Origin: an uncultured Pelagibacteraceae bacterium
GTDB taxonomy: Bacteria > Pseudomonadota > Alphaproteobacteria > Pelagibacterales > Pelagibacteraceae
Direction: 5' to 3'
DNA: 64,000 nt
Assembly: GCA_902615975.1 (NCBI GenBank)
Contig: CACMRC010000001.1
Span: 172,447-236,446 of the forward strand
This document shows positions 39,631-50,479 of the stretch, piece after piece (positions within the stretch are counted from its first letter, which is position 1; the number at the start of each line of letters is the position of its first letter). A program made the translations under genes and the position numbers. The notes beneath the pieces are model-generated. The model saw only the letters and a list, made by a program, of their open reading frames with translations, searched no databases and was not told the DNA's origin.

Positions 39631-41112
39631 ATGACAATTAACTTTAAAGCACCAGAGATAAAAGAGCTACAGCCACGACTACTAGTTTTAGGAGTTGGTG
39701 GAGCTGGCGGAAATGCAATTAACGAAATGATAGAAAACAATCTTCAAGGCGTAGAGTTTATTGCAGTAAATACTGATGCTCAAGATTTGAAGCTTAGTAA
39801 AGCCAAAACAAGAATTCAAATTGGTTTGAATTTAACAAAAGGTTTAGGAGCAGGAGCAAAACTTGATATCGGTCAAGCAGCTGCTGATGAATCTTTAAAT
39901 GAAATTGTAAACACACTTCAAGGTGCAAACATGGTTTTTATTGCAGCTGGTATGGGTGGTGGAACGGGCACTGGTGCTGCTCATGTCATCGCAAGAGCCG
40001 CTAAAGAATTAAATATCTTAACTGTAGGTGTTGTGACTCTTCCATTTTTATATGAAGGCCCCTCAAGAATGAGAAGAGCACAACAAGGTTTGGAAGAACT
40101 AAGAAAACATGTTGATACTATAATTGTTATTCCCAACCAAAACCTATTTAAAATAGCTAATGAACAGACAACTTTTGAAGAGTCTTTTAATCTTTCAAAC
40201 AATGTTTTAATGCATGGAGTTCAAAGTATCACTGATTTGATGGTTAGACCTGGTTTAATAAACTTAGATTTTGCTGATGTTGAGACTGTTATGGCAGCAA
40301 TGGGTAAGGCCATGATGGGAACTGGTGAAGCGGAGGGAGAAGGTAGAGCTCTTAAAGCAGCAGAGATGGCAATCAGTAACCCGTTAATAGATGACTATAC
40401 TCTAAAAGGTGCAAAAGGATTGTTAGTAAATATTACTGGTGGTAAAGATCTTAAACTTTTTGAAGTTGATGAGGCGGTTAATAAAGTAAGAGCTGAAGTT
40501 GATCCTGAAGCAGAGTTAATTATTGGTGCAATCACTGATACAGAGCTAGATGGCAAGATGAGAGTTTCAATTGTTGCTACTTCTTTGGATGGTCAGCAAC
40601 CTGAGTCAAAATCTGTTGTAAACATGGTTCATCGAATTCAAAATCGCAACCCTGGTTACTCTGATTTTTCAAACATGGGATCGTCTCAATCTTTCAATTT
40701 CTCAAATACAACAACATCAAACCCCATTACACATGGTGCCAATGCTTTAAAGCTTGAAAATGAGATTATTCAAGAACAACAAACTGAAAGCTCTCATAAT
40801 CAAATGATGAATGAAGAAGTTGTTCAAAATACTATCATGGAAAGCGAAAGTATAGTTGAAGATAATTCAGTTAATGAAATGGAGAAATCTTTTGCTCAAG
40901 AAGCTATGGAAACTAATCATGAAGATCATCAAGATATTAATAGCGAAGAAGAAACTTCTAATGATTTAAAAGAATTCGGAGTTGACTCAGACGCACCAGA
41001 TTTATTTAGTTCAGAATCTGATAATTCAAGCCCTGAAGATTTATTAACTTCAGAGGAAGAGGAAGAAGATGATCTTGAGATACCAGCATTCTTAAGAAGA
41101 CAAAAAAATTAA
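39631..41112 (+). CDS. ftsZ: cell division protein FtsZ
   Basis: Tubulin-like GTPase of the Z ring. N-terminal [15 protein letters not shown] near 21, tubulin signature GGGTGTGA near 109-116, T7 loop [11 protein letters not shown], then a variable acidic linker of about 150 residues. The C-terminal peptide [11 protein letters not shown], which binds FtsA and other anchors, is intact. 493 aa. It sits second in the cluster between mraZ and rsmH, not after ftsA as in most proteobacteria, so it is directly under the MraZ-controlled promoter. Confidence 0.97.
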   Translation: MTINFKAPEIKELQPRLLVLGVGGAGGNAINEMIENNLQGVEFIAVNTDAQDLKLSKAKTRIQIGLNLTKGLGAGAKLDIGQAAADESLNEIVNTLQGANMVFIAAGMGGGTGTGAAHVIARAAKELNILTVGVVTLPFLYEGPSRMRRAQQGLEELRKHVDTIIVIPNQNLFKIANEQTTFEESFNLSNNVLMHGVQSITDLMVRPGLINLDFADVETVMAAMGKAMMGTGEAEGEGRALKAAEMAISNPLIDDYTLKGAKGLLVNITGGKDLKLFEVDEAVNKVRAEVDPEAELIIGAITDTELDGKMRVSIVATSLDGQQPESKSVVNMVHRIQNRNPGYSDFSNMGSSQSFNFSNTTTSNPITHGANALKLENEIIQEQQTESSHNQMMNEEVVQNTIMESESIVEDNSVNEMEKSFAQEAMETNHEDHQDINSEEETSNDLKEFGVDSDAPDLFSSESDNSSPEDLLTSEEEEEDDLEIPAFLRRQKN

Positions 41113-41130
41113 TGGTCTTCCAAGAGATAA

Positions 41131-42141
41131 ATGGACGCCACCATTGTACCGAAAATGCAAAAGCATTATCCGGTACTGCTAAAAGAAATTATTAGCGTTA
41201 TTTCCCCTCAACATGGTGGCACATTTATAGATTGTACTTTTGGTCAAGGCGGGTATTCCAAAAAGATTCTAGATTTTGAAAATACAAATGTAATTGCTCT
41301 TGATAGAGATAAAGAGAGTGAAAAAATTGCCAATCAATTAAAAGAAAATTTTGAGGATAGATTTATATTTAAAAATATTAAATTTAGTCAATTAAGTAAT
41401 TTGAAACTTAAAAACGAAAACATAAGAGGAGTAATTTTTGATCTTGGTTATTCCTACACTCAAATAAAAGACCCACAAAAAGGATTGTCATTCGATAATA
41501 CTGGTAAATTAAATATGCAGCTAGGATTAAATAGTTATTCTGCAGAAGATGTGATCAATAAACTTGATGAAAAGGAATTAGAAAAAATTTTTAAATTTTT
41601 TGGAGATGAAACAGAGGCAAAATTTATTGCACGAAATATCATAAAAGAAAGATCAAAAAATCAAATTGATACTAAATCTTTAGTTGAAATTATTGATAAA
41701 TCAAAAAAAAGAAAAAATTTTAAAGTTCATAATGCAACCAAGGTATTTCAGGCTCTTAGAATATTTGTAAATAAAGAGATAAGTGAGCTAATTTTTGGAC
41801 TTATTAATGCTACTAAAGTTTTAAAAAAAGGAGGGATTTTAGGGGTAGTTACATTTCATTCTTTAGAGGATAAAATAGTAAAATATTTTTTTAAAAGTCT
41901 CTCTGAAAATAAAAGTATTTCACGATATAGTCCTGTTGTAAAACAAGCAGATACATTATTTAACTTAATACAAAAAAAACCAATAACTCCTTCGGATGAA
42001 GAGATAATTGAAAATCCACCATCCAGATCTGCTAAATTTAGATATGCAATAAAAAAAACTGATTTTTATAATTTTGATACAGATATAGAGGAACAGTTTA
42101 AAAATTATATAGAAATTGAAAATTATGGAGACAAACTGTGA
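41131..42141 (+). CDS. rsmH: 16S rRNA (cytosine1402-N4)-methyltransferase
   Basis: Formerly Mra[37 protein letters not shown] holds the family start and SAM motif I at about 12-47. [21 protein letters not shown] and [13 protein letters not shown] are also family signatures. 336 aa; the second Met (position 9, 41155) is an equally good start. Overlaps ftsL by 4 nt. Confidence 0.95.
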   Translation: MDATIVPKMQKHYPVLLKEIISVISPQHGGTFIDCTFGQGGYSKKILDFENTNVIALDRDKESEKIANQLKENFEDRFIFKNIKFSQLSNLKLKNENIRGVIFDLGYSYTQIKDPQKGLSFDNTGKLNMQLGLNSYSAEDVINKLDEKELEKIFKFFGDETEAKFIARNIIKERSKNQIDTKSLVEIIDKSKKRKNFKVHNATKVFQALRIFVNKEISELIFGLINATKVLKKGGILGVVTFHSLEDKIVKYFFKSLSENKSISRYSPVVKQADTLFNLIQKKPITPSDEEIIENPPSRSAKFRYAIKKTDFYNFDTDIEEQFKNYIEIENYGDKL

Positions 42142-42443
42142 AAAAGTTTGCTTTGGCTCTAGTGATTTTTTTATTAGTCCTATCAACTGCAATAATAAAA
42201 AATACGACTAAACAAATTGAAGATGAAATATTTTCAGCAAAAGAGAATATTAGAGTTTTAAATTCTGAATTGGAAAATGTATCCTTGGAGCATGATTATT
42301 TAAGTTCTGCAGAAAGATTACTTGAATATCAATCACAGTATTTTGAGGATGAGTTAATTCAAAAAAATATAAACGACATAAAAATCTACAATATTTCAGA
42401 TGATTTAAATAAAATCCAAAATTTTAAAATTATTAAAGAGTAA
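42138..42443 (+). CDS. ftsL: cell division protein FtsL-like
   Basis: Small (101 aa) bitopic protein: short cytoplasmic start, one membrane helix at about 3-20 ([17 protein letters not shown]), then a periplasmic coiled coil ([37 protein letters not shown], residues 25-62) and a short tail. Sequence identity to known FtsL is low, as is normal for this protein, but position between rsmH and ftsI plus architecture identify it. Start GTG, overlapping the rsmH stop. Confidence 0.85.
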   Translation: MKKFALALVIFLLVLSTAIIKNTTKQIEDEIFSAKENIRVLNSELENVSLEHDYLSSAERLLEYQSQYFEDELIQKNINDIKIYNISDDLNKIQNFKIIKE

Positions 42444-44134
42444 TGGCTGATATTAAATCGAAATTAACCATAGAAGACTACAAAAGTGATTTTATATTTA
42501 AGAAAAAAGAGAATGGATTAAATATTCAATTTAATCGTGTAGCTTTTATTTTCTTTGTTTTTTTTATTATATATTTAATTTACACAATACACCTAATTCA
42601 TTTAGGTTCACGAAAGAGTAAATTAGAAAACATCAATAATGTTCCTGGATATAAAAATAAGCTTTATCGAGCAGACATCATAGATATTAATGGAAATTAT
42701 TTGGCTAAGACGGTCAAATCGATTGATATTGGTTTAAAAACTTCAGATATAATCAATGAAAAAAAATTACTTCTAAGTTTAAATATTATTTTTCCTGATA
42801 AAAATTTTGATGAAATTAAAAAAAAAATAAAAACTAAGAAATTTTTTTATTTAGAGAAGAAAATTTCAGAGGAAAATTATGAAAAAATAATGAAATTAGG
42901 GGATAAATCTTTGGTTCCAGAAGAAAGAGTTTTAAGAATGTATCCACAAAAAAATCTTTTTAGTCATGTTTTAGGTCAGATAGATGATGACAATAATGGT
43001 ATCTCTGGATTAGAAAAATCGTTAAATGATGAACTTAGAAAATCAAAAGATTCAATTAAACTTACCTTAGATAAAGATATTCAATTTTTAATTAGAAAAG
43101 AATTAATTAAATATCAGGAAATTTTTAAAAGCAAAGGTAGTGCAGCCATTTTAATGGATGTTAATAATGGCAATATTTTATCATTAGTTTCTTTGCCAGA
43201 TTTTAATCCAAATGAAAGACAAAATATTACAGATGTAAATTATATTAACAGGGTAACCAAAGGAACATATGAGCTCGGCTCAGTTTTTAAGACATTCACC
43301 TATGCCAATGCTCTTAATGAAAATTTAATAGCGCCAGATACAGAATTTATAGATTTACCTAAATCAATCAAATGCGATAGATACAGAATAGGTGAATATG
43401 ATGATGATATTCCATCTAATCTTACTGCAGAGCAAATCTTAGTTAGATCTGGAAATATTGGATCTGTCAGAATTGCTCAAAAAATTGGACCAGAGAAATT
43501 TAAATCTTTTTTAGAAAAAGTTGGAATATTAAGCAATATTGATTTTGATATAGAAGAAGTTGCTCCACAAAAAAATTATGAATTTGGAAAATGTAAATTA
43601 GCTACCGCATCTTATGGACATGGAATTGCTACTACTATTCTTCAATTAGCAAAAGGGTATGCAATTTTATCTAATGGAGGATTTGAAATTAATCCAACTT
43701 TGATTAGTAAAGATAAAAGTAATTATAAAAAGGGAAAATCATTAATTAAAAAAGAAGTTTCTGATCAGGTTGTAAGCGCTCTAAGAAAAGTAGTTAATAC
43801 AAACGAGGGAACAGCTAAATTTGCAAACGTTCCTAATTTTCAAATTGGAGGTAAGACAGGTACTGCTGATAAAGTTTTAAATGGAGAATACTCCGAGGGA
43901 AAAGTGAATACATTTGCATCAATATTACCAACCTCGAACCCTCAATATGTTTTTATTGTTATGTTAGATGGACCTAAAAAATCTAAAGATTATTATTATA
44001 AATATAGACATAGGGATGGTGGTTGGAAGGGAACTTTAAAAAATAGTGCAGGCTGGACCTCAGTAGAGGTAGCTGGAAAAGTCATAGATAAAATCGGGCC
44101 TATTTTAGCCACAAAATATATAGAGTTTAATTAA
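42443..44134 (+). CDS. ftsI: peptidoglycan D,D-transpeptidase FtsI (PBP3)
   Basis: Division-specific class B penicillin-binding protein. One membrane helix at about 30-50, a pedestal domain, then the transpeptidase domain with the three active-site motifs: SVFK (in TYELGSVFKTF), SGN (in VRSGNIGSV) and KTGTAD. 563 aa. Starts on the last base of the ftsL stop, 2 nt before murEF. Confidence 0.96.
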   Translation: MADIKSKLTIEDYKSDFIFKKKENGLNIQFNRVAFIFFVFFIIYLIYTIHLIHLGSRKSKLENINNVPGYKNKLYRADIIDINGNYLAKTVKSIDIGLKTSDIINEKKLLLSLNIIFPDKNFDEIKKKIKTKKFFYLEKKISEENYEKIMKLGDKSLVPEERVLRMYPQKNLFSHVLGQIDDDNNGISGLEKSLNDELRKSKDSIKLTLDKDIQFLIRKELIKYQEIFKSKGSAAILMDVNNGNILSLVSLPDFNPNERQNITDVNYINRVTKGTYELGSVFKTFTYANALNENLIAPDTEFIDLPKSIKCDRYRIGEYDDDIPSNLTAEQILVRSGNIGSVRIAQKIGPEKFKSFLEKVGILSNIDFDIEEVAPQKNYEFGKCKLATASYGHGIATTILQLAKGYAILSNGGFEINPTLISKDKSNYKKGKSLIKKEVSDQVVSALRKVVNTNEGTAKFANVPNFQIGGKTGTADKVLNGEYSEGKVNTFASILPTSNPQYVFIVMLDGPKKSKDYYYKYRHRDGGWKGTLKNSAGWTSVEVAGKVIDKIGPILATKYIEFN

Positions 44135-44136
44135 TT

Positions 44137-46980
44137 ATGCTTCTAGGAAATTATTTTCATAACATAAATAAAAATTATAAAAATTTTTCTTTTTCAGGAA
44201 TTTCATTTGACACGAAGAGTATCAAAAAAAATAATATTTTTTTTGCAATCAAAGGAAATAGTATTGATGGTAATAAATTTATTCCTAAAGCAATTAAAAA
44301 AGGATCTAAAATTATTGTAACCGAAAGAAAAACAAATCAATTCCAAAATGGAATTTTATATATTCATACAAATAATGTAAGAAAATTATTAGCTGAAACT
44401 GCTTTTAAAATTTATAATAAAAAACCAAAAAATTTAATTGCAGTTACTGGTACAAACGGAAAATCATCAGTCGCTGATTTTTATTATCAAATATTAAAAT
44501 TAAATAATAAAAAAGTTGCTTCAATTGGCACATTAGGTGTTAAATCAAAAAGTATTAATTTGAATTTATCTAATACCACAATAGATCCAATCAAATTGGC
44601 CAAAATATTAAGCAAGTTAAAAAATAAAAAAATAGAAAATGTAATCATGGAAGCCTCCAGCCATGGTTTAAAGCAAAATAGATTAGATGGTTTAAAGTTT
44701 AATTCAGGTATATTTACTAATCTATCTCAGGATCATCTTGATTATCATAAAAATTTAAAAAATTATTTAAAAGCAAAACTTTATTTATTTGAAAAACTAA
44801 TCTTAAAAAGGGGGAATGTAATTACAGATCAATTAATGCCCGTGTTTAAAAACATAAAAAAAATTGCAACTAATAAGAAATTAAAATTACATACACTTAA
44901 TGATGAAAAAAATAATCTAGAGCTTTTATCTCATAACTTTAAAGGAGAAGGTCAATTTCTTAGAATTAAATTAAATAGCTCAATAAGGGATATAAATTTA
45001 AATTTAATTGGAAAAATACAATTAAAAAATGTTTTGATGGCAATAATTACAGCAAAATATAGTGGTATTAGTTTAGATAAAATTTTAAATACAATTCCAA
45101 AATTAAAACCAGTTGAGGGAAGGTTTGAAAAAATTGGTAAAATTAAAAATCAATCAAAAGTAATTCTTGATTATGCTCATACACCCGATGCTCTAAAAAC
45201 GTGTCTTCTAAATCTTAGAGAACAATTTCCTAATAAAACAATCACAGTTCTATTCGGTTGTGGTGGAAATAGGGATCAAAATAAAAGATCAAAAATGGGG
45301 AAAATAGCTAGTGATTTTGCAGATAGCATAATTCTTACAAATGATAATCCTAGATTTGAAAATCCTCAAAAAATAAGAAGAGATATAAAAAAGGGAATTA
45401 AAAAAAAGAGGATTGCCGAAATATCTAATAGAGCAATAGCAATAACTCAAGCTATTCATAATTTGAATTCAGGAGAGATTTTATTAGTTGCTGGAAAAGG
45501 CCATGAGAAAACACAAGATATTGGAAATAAGAAAATTTTCTTTTCAGATAGGAAAGTAATTCTAAATGCTATTAAGAATAAAAATGATAATTTATCAGAT
45601 AATCTAAAATTAAATATAGTTAAAGAGGCAGCTAAAATTAAAAAATTGTCTTCATCTACATCTTTTAAAATGGCAAGAATTAATTCTCGTGAAATTAATA
45701 AAAACGATATTTTTTTTGCCATTAGAGGAAAAAAAAATGATGGTAATAAATACGTTGCGCAATCATTTAATAGAAAAGCATCGTTAGCTGTAGTAAATAA
45801 AATTCAAAATAAATTTAATAAAAATCGTCAGATTAAAGTAAAAAATACTTTAAAATTCTTAACAGATATTTCAAAAACTTTTAGAAAATGCATTGATACA
45901 AATATTATAGCTATCACTGGAAGTTGTGGCAAAACTACACTCAAAGAATTGTTGGGTGATGTTTTAGGTAAAGTTTCAAAAGTAAGTATTTCTCCAAAAT
46001 CTTATAACAATAAGTTTGGGGTTCCATTGAGTCTCTTTAATTTAAAACAAAATGATGAATTTGGAATTTTAGAAGTTGGGATGGATAAAAAAGGGGAAAT
46101 TGATTATTTATCAAAAATACTAGAACCAGATGTTGGAGTAATAACAAATATAAATTATGCACATGTTAAAAATTTTAAAAATATCAAACAAATCGCTTTT
46201 GCAAAATCTGAAATTATTAACAACATAAAAACTTATGGTTATGTTGTATTAAATGCAGATGATAGTTTTTTTCAATTACATAAAAAAATTGCCAAAGAAA
46301 AGAAAATTAAAGTAGTTTCTTTTGGTATTAAAAGTCAGAAATCAGATATTAAATTAATAAATATAAAGTCCTACGGAAAAAAATTTAGAATTAGTGTTAG
46401 ATTAAATAATAAAAAAAAGTATTTCATATTATCTAACGATTTTCAAAACAATATATATAATACACTTTCTGCGTTAGCAGTTATTAGTATTTATAAAAAT
46501 ATATTTAAACTTAATGAAAATATTTTTCTCAATTTCAAAATTCCTGGGGGAAGAGGGGACCATTCTGTAGTAAAATTTAATAATAAAAAAATTAATTTAA
46601 TTGATCAAAGTTATAATTCGAATCCTCTATCATTAAAATCAGCAATAAAAAATTTTGATAAAATAAATTCTAAAAAATCAAATAAATATTTATTAATTGG
46701 TGACATGTTAGAGCTTGGCAGTCATTCTAAAAAACTTCATCAATCTATTGCCCCAATAATAAATCAAACCAAGATAGATAAGGTATTTGTAAAAGGAAAA
46801 ATGGCTTCAATAATATTTGAAAATATCTCAAAAGCTAAAAAAGGTAGGATTTTATTAAACAAATCTCAAATTATTGAATTGATTAGAAAAGATTTAAATA
46901 ATAATGATTATTTAATGATTAAAGCCTCACTTGCGACAGGATTCAACGACATAGTAAAAGATCTGAAAGGATTACATTAA
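44137..46980 (+). CDS. murEF: fused MurE-MurF ligase (UDP-MurNAc-tripeptide and pentapeptide synthesis)
   Basis: One 947-aa open frame holds two Mur ligases. The MurE half (about 1-485) has GTNGKSS at 105-111, EASSHGLKQNRLDG and DNPR at 403-406, the motif for meso-diaminopimelate addition. The MurF half (about 490-947) has GSCGKTT at 595-601, an extra N-terminal domain repeat and IDQSYNSNPLSLKSA, and adds D-Ala-D-Ala. No stop, frameshift or second start is seen at the junction. murE and murF are separate genes in most bacteria; fusions are known, for example in Bordetella. Confidence 0.94.
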   Translation: MLLGNYFHNINKNYKNFSFSGISFDTKSIKKNNIFFAIKGNSIDGNKFIPKAIKKGSKIIVTERKTNQFQNGILYIHTNNVRKLLAETAFKIYNKKPKNLIAVTGTNGKSSVADFYYQILKLNNKKVASIGTLGVKSKSINLNLSNTTIDPIKLAKILSKLKNKKIENVIMEASSHGLKQNRLDGLKFNSGIFTNLSQDHLDYHKNLKNYLKAKLYLFEKLILKRGNVITDQLMPVFKNIKKIATNKKLKLHTLNDEKNNLELLSHNFKGEGQFLRIKLNSSIRDINLNLIGKIQLKNVLMAIITAKYSGISLDKILNTIPKLKPVEGRFEKIGKIKNQSKVILDYAHTPDALKTCLLNLREQFPNKTITVLFGCGGNRDQNKRSKMGKIASDFADSIILTNDNPRFENPQKIRRDIKKGIKKKRIAEISNRAIAITQAIHNLNSGEILLVAGKGHEKTQDIGNKKIFFSDRKVILNAIKNKNDNLSDNLKLNIVKEAAKIKKLSSSTSFKMARINSREINKNDIFFAIRGKKNDGNKYVAQSFNRKASLAVVNKIQNKFNKNRQIKVKNTLKFLTDISKTFRKCIDTNIIAITGSCGKTTLKELLGDVLGKVSKVSISPKSYNNKFGVPLSLFNLKQNDEFGILEVGMDKKGEIDYLSKILEPDVGVITNINYAHVKNFKNIKQIAFAKSEIINNIKTYGYVVLNADDSFFQLHKKIAKEKKIKVVSFGIKSQKSDIKLINIKSYGKKFRISVRLNNKKKYFILSNDFQNNIYNTLSALAVISIYKNIFKLNENIFLNFKIPGGRGDHSVVKFNNKKINLIDQSYNSNPLSLKSAIKNFDKINSKKSNKYLLIGDMLELGSHSKKLHQSIAPIINQTKIDKVFVKGKMASIIFENISKAKKGRILLNKSQIIELIRKDLNNNDYLMIKASLATGFNDIVKDLKGLH

Positions 46981-48066
46981 ATGCTTTATCAATTTTTATT
47001 AAATTTTGTTGATACCTTTAGTTTTTTAAATGTATTTAAATATTTAACTTTTAGAACTGGTTTATCTTTTTTTACTTCATTGGTTATTGTGCTGATTATT
47101 GGAGGTCCTTTTATTCAATTTTTTTCAAAACAAAAAATTTTAAATCCAATTCGGGACGATGGACCTGAGGATCATATAATTAAAAAAATTGGTACACCAA
47201 CTATGGGAGGTTTAATAATTTTATTCGGATTGTTGATATCGGTAATATTTTGGGCTGATTTGTCAAATATTAATATTTTATTTTGCATCTACATAGCAAT
47301 TACTTTTGGTTTATTGGGAGCATATGATGACTTTAAGAAGATTAAATATAGCAACTCATCAGGAATTTCTTCAAAGTCTAAAATAACTTCACAAATAATA
47401 TTAGCAATTTTTGGTGTAAGTTTTTTTGTTTATTTAAATGATTATCAAAATTTAAATAATTTATATTTTCCATTCTTTAAAAATTTAATTATTAACCTTG
47501 GATGGTTTTTTATACCATTTGCAATATTCGTAATTATTGGTTCGTCAAATGCGGTTAACCTTACGGATGGATTAGATGGTCTAGCAACAGTACCTGTAAT
47601 ATTAGTTGCAGCATGTTTTGCTTTTATAAGCTATGTTACTGGAAACATAGTATTTTCAAATTATTTACAAATTCCCTATATAGAAGGAACTGGTGAAGTA
47701 TCAATTTTTTGTGGTGCAATTATAGGCTCTTGTTTAGGCTTCTTATGGTTTAATGCTCCACCTGCTAAAATTTTCATGGGTGACACTGGCTCATTATCTC
47801 TTGGAGGATCTTTAGGTGCAGTAGGAATTATTACAAAGCATGAAATTGTTTTAGCTATTACTGGTGGTCTTTTTGTACTAGAGGCAATTTCAGTAATGGT
47901 TCAAGTAATTTCGTTTAAACTCACTGGAAAAAGAATTTTTAGAATGGCGCCTATTCACCATCATTTTGAAAAAAAGGGATGGCCAGAGTCTACAGTTGTG
48001 ATTAGGTTTTGGATTATCTCTATTATCCTAGCAATGATTGGTTTAGCTACCTTAAAATTAAGATAA
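46981..48066 (+). CDS. mraY: phospho-N-acetylmuramoyl-pentapeptide-transferase
   Basis: Integral membrane enzyme that makes lipid I on undecaprenyl phosphate. About ten helices. Motifs: KIGTPTMGGLIIL, the catalytic AYDDFKK near 115, NAVNLTDGLDGLA near 193, and MGDTGSLSLGG, ending in FRMAPIHHHFEKKGWPE. 361 aa. Starts directly after the murEF stop with no gap; its stop overlaps the murD start by one base. Confidence 0.97.
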   Translation: MLYQFLLNFVDTFSFLNVFKYLTFRTGLSFFTSLVIVLIIGGPFIQFFSKQKILNPIRDDGPEDHIIKKIGTPTMGGLIILFGLLISVIFWADLSNINILFCIYIAITFGLLGAYDDFKKIKYSNSSGISSKSKITSQIILAIFGVSFFVYLNDYQNLNNLYFPFFKNLIINLGWFFIPFAIFVIIGSSNAVNLTDGLDGLATVPVILVAACFAFISYVTGNIVFSNYLQIPYIEGTGEVSIFCGAIIGSCLGFLWFNAPPAKIFMGDTGSLSLGGSLGAVGIITKHEIVLAITGGLFVLEAISVMVQVISFKLTGKRIFRMAPIHHHFEKKGWPESTVVIRFWIISIILAMIGLATLKLR

Positions 48067-49364
48067 TGAAAATATTTAATAATATTTTTTTAAGAAAAAA
48101 AATATTAATTTACGGTTTAGGAAAGAGTGGCATTTCATCTTATAAGTTTTTAAAAAACAAGTCTGATATATATTTGTTTGATGACAATCAAAAAATTAAA
48201 TTAAAAATTAAAAAAAAAATTATTAAACTAGAGCAAATTCAAAAAATAAATTTTGATAGAATTATTATTAGTCCTGGAATTGATATCTCAAATTGTAAAT
48301 TATCAAAATTTTTAAAGAAAAATTGTAAAAAAATTCATACTGACCTTGATGTTTTGTTTTCATTTTATAAAAATGATAGTATTACGATTACTGGAACTAA
48401 CGGTAAATCTACAACTGCTAAAATTTTACATGATGCTTTAATCGATCAAAAAAGAGACTCAAGACTTATTGGAAATATAGGTAACCCAGCATTATCAGAA
48501 AAAAATATTACAAAAAAAACAATCTTTGTAATAGAGGCTTCTTCTTATCAGCTAGATTACAGTAGCATATTTAGATCAAAATATGCGTTAATTTTAAACA
48601 TAACTGCAGACCACATTGAGAGACATAAAAGTTTAAAAAATTATGTAAATGCAAAATTTAAATTATTAAAATCTCAAATAAGAGGATCCTTTGCATACGT
48701 AAAAAAAGAGGATGAGCTAATAACTAAAAAATTAAATAAAAATAAATATAGTTCAAAAATCTACAGAGTGCAGACCTCAGGTATAGATAAAAAGTTTAGT
48801 AAAATTACTAATAAATATTTTTTATCTGATGGTAATAAAGAAAATTTATCATTTATATTAAAAATTGCTTCAAGATTAAAACTTAATTATAAAAAATTAG
48901 TTAAAACTATTAATAAATTTAAAGGCCTAGATTTCAGACAACAAATTATATTTAATAAAAAAAATCTCACAATAATTAACGATTCTAAATCTACAAGCTT
49001 TGCTTCCTCGGAAAATATGTTAAAAAATTTAAATGGAGCATATTGGATCTTAGGAGGAATTCCCAAAAAAGGAGATAAATTTAAACTATCAAAAGTAAAG
49101 TGTAAAAATATCAAAGCTTATATTTTTGGATCACATCATCGAGAATTTATAAAAATTTTAAAAAATAGATTAAAAATTAAAAATTTTAAAAATTTACAAG
49201 AAACACTTAAAGTTATTTTTTCAGAAATTAAAATTCAAAAATTTAAAAAAAATATTATTTTTTTCAGTCCAGCTGGAGCTTCATTCGATAGTTTTAAAAA
49301 TTTTGAATATAGAGGGTATTATTTTAATCAAATAATTAAAAAGTATATAAATGCAAAGCGATAG
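48066..49364 (+). CDS. murD: UDP-N-acetylmuramoyl-L-alanine--D-glutamate ligase
   Basis: Adds D-Glu in the cytoplasmic peptidoglycan pathway. ILIYGLGKSGISSYKFL at the start, P-loop TGTNGKSTTAK near 112, IEASSYQLDY and GGIPKKGD. I use ATG 48066 (432 aa), which overlaps the mraY stop by one base; the frame is open upstream from TTG 48009, but that part lies inside mraY. Overlaps ftsW by 14 nt. Confidence 0.93.
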   Translation: MKIFNNIFLRKKILIYGLGKSGISSYKFLKNKSDIYLFDDNQKIKLKIKKKIIKLEQIQKINFDRIIISPGIDISNCKLSKFLKKNCKKIHTDLDVLFSFYKNDSITITGTNGKSTTAKILHDALIDQKRDSRLIGNIGNPALSEKNITKKTIFVIEASSYQLDYSSIFRSKYALILNITADHIERHKSLKNYVNAKFKLLKSQIRGSFAYVKKEDELITKKLNKNKYSSKIYRVQTSGIDKKFSKITNKYFLSDGNKENLSFILKIASRLKLNYKKLVKTINKFKGLDFRQQIIFNKKNLTIINDSKSTSFASSENMLKNLNGAYWILGGIPKKGDKFKLSKVKCKNIKAYIFGSHHREFIKILKNRLKIKNFKNLQETLKVIFSEIKIQKFKKNIIFFSPAGASFDSFKNFEYRGYYFNQIIKKYINAKR

Positions 49365-50472
49365 TATTGTTTACAAATTTTATTATCAATGGTGGAAAAA
49401 CATAGATAAATCTATTTTTTTATTAATAAGTTTATTATTTGTTATTGGATTATTTTTTTCTTTAGTTTCAACCTCTCTAATAGCTTCTGATAAGTTAGAT
49501 ACCAACAGTTATTTCTTCTTTTTTAAACATTTGATTTATGTGTTAATTGGAATATCTCTTATTTTTATATTTTCCTCTTTAAATTCAGATCAATTATATA
49601 AATACTCTATTTTTCTTTTTTTTATTTCATTTATTTCTTTAATTTTGGTGCCATTCGTTGGTGTTGAAGTTAAAGGATCTAAAAGATGGATAGACTTATT
49701 TTTCTTACCAAGATTTCAGCCTATAGAAGTTTTAAAACCATTTTTGATAATAATTTTAGCAACTATTTTTTGTGATATTAGATCAAATATTTTATTTAAG
49801 TATTTGATATCTATTATTTTGATATCTGTTATTTCTTTACTTTTAATAGCTCAACCAGATATTGGCCAAACTTTGTTAGTAGTATTTTGTTGGGCAGCTC
49901 TAATCTTCACATCAGGAATTAATATATATATTCTTTTAGCAATATTTATTGCTGGTGCGTCTTTGCTTACTTATCTTATTATTTATGTTCCAAGGTTTGA
50001 TTATATCCAAGGACGTATTTTTTCATTTTTTAACAGAGAAACAGGTACTCACAACTTCCAATCTGATAAAGCAATAGAGTCAATTACAAGTGGAGGCTTT
50101 TTTGGAAAAGGTATAGGTGAAGGAGTTCTTAAAAATAAAGTTCCTGAAGCTCATACTGACTACATTATTTCTGTAATTTCTGAGGAGTTTGGTGTTGTTG
50201 CCATAATGTTAATATTATTATTGTTTTTGATTTTAATTTATATGGTTTTTAAAAAAATAAGTTTTGAGACAAATGATAAAGCTAAACTTGTTTTAATTGG
50301 ATCTATTAGTTTAATATTAATGCAGGCTACTATTCATATTGGGGTAAATATAAGATTATTTCCAACCACTGGAATGACATTGCCTTTTTTAAGTTATGGT
50401 GGTTCATCGATAATAAGTACATCAATATTAGCTGGGATAATTTTAAATTTAACAAAAAGAAAAATAAATTAA
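49351..50472 (+). CDS. ftsW: lipid II polymerase FtsW (SEDS family)
   Basis: Septal glycosyltransferase partner of FtsI. Ten predicted membrane segments; SEDS signatures include VEVKGSKRWIDL with RFQPIEVLKP, QPDIGQTLLV, the GTHNFQSDKAIESITSGGFFGKGIGEG loop and PEAHTDYIISVISEEFG, with LPFLSYGGSS at the end. 373 aa. Its start lies inside the end of murD. Confidence 0.95.
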   Translation: MQSDSIVYKFYYQWWKNIDKSIFLLISLLFVIGLFFSLVSTSLIASDKLDTNSYFFFFKHLIYVLIGISLIFIFSSLNSDQLYKYSIFLFFISFISLILVPFVGVEVKGSKRWIDLFFLPRFQPIEVLKPFLIIILATIFCDIRSNILFKYLISIILISVISLLLIAQPDIGQTLLVVFCWAALIFTSGINIYILLAIFIAGASLLTYLIIYVPRFDYIQGRIFSFFNRETGTHNFQSDKAIESITSGGFFGKGIGEGVLKNKVPEAHTDYIISVISEEFGVVAIMLILLLFLILIYMVFKKISFETNDKAKLVLIGSISLILMQATIHIGVNIRLFPTTGMTLPFLSYGGSSIISTSILAGIILNLTKRKIN

Positions 50473-50479
50473 TAAATAA

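Noticed and set aside
39456..39740. Minus-strand open frame across the mraZ-ftsZ junction
   Set aside because: Shadow of two well-supported genes on the other strand, with no family resemblance.
44137..46980. murEF as a sequencing-error fusion of two genes
   Set aside because: The frame stays open across the linker with no internal start or ribosome binding site at the junction, and both halves have complete motifs. An error cannot be fully excluded without other strains.
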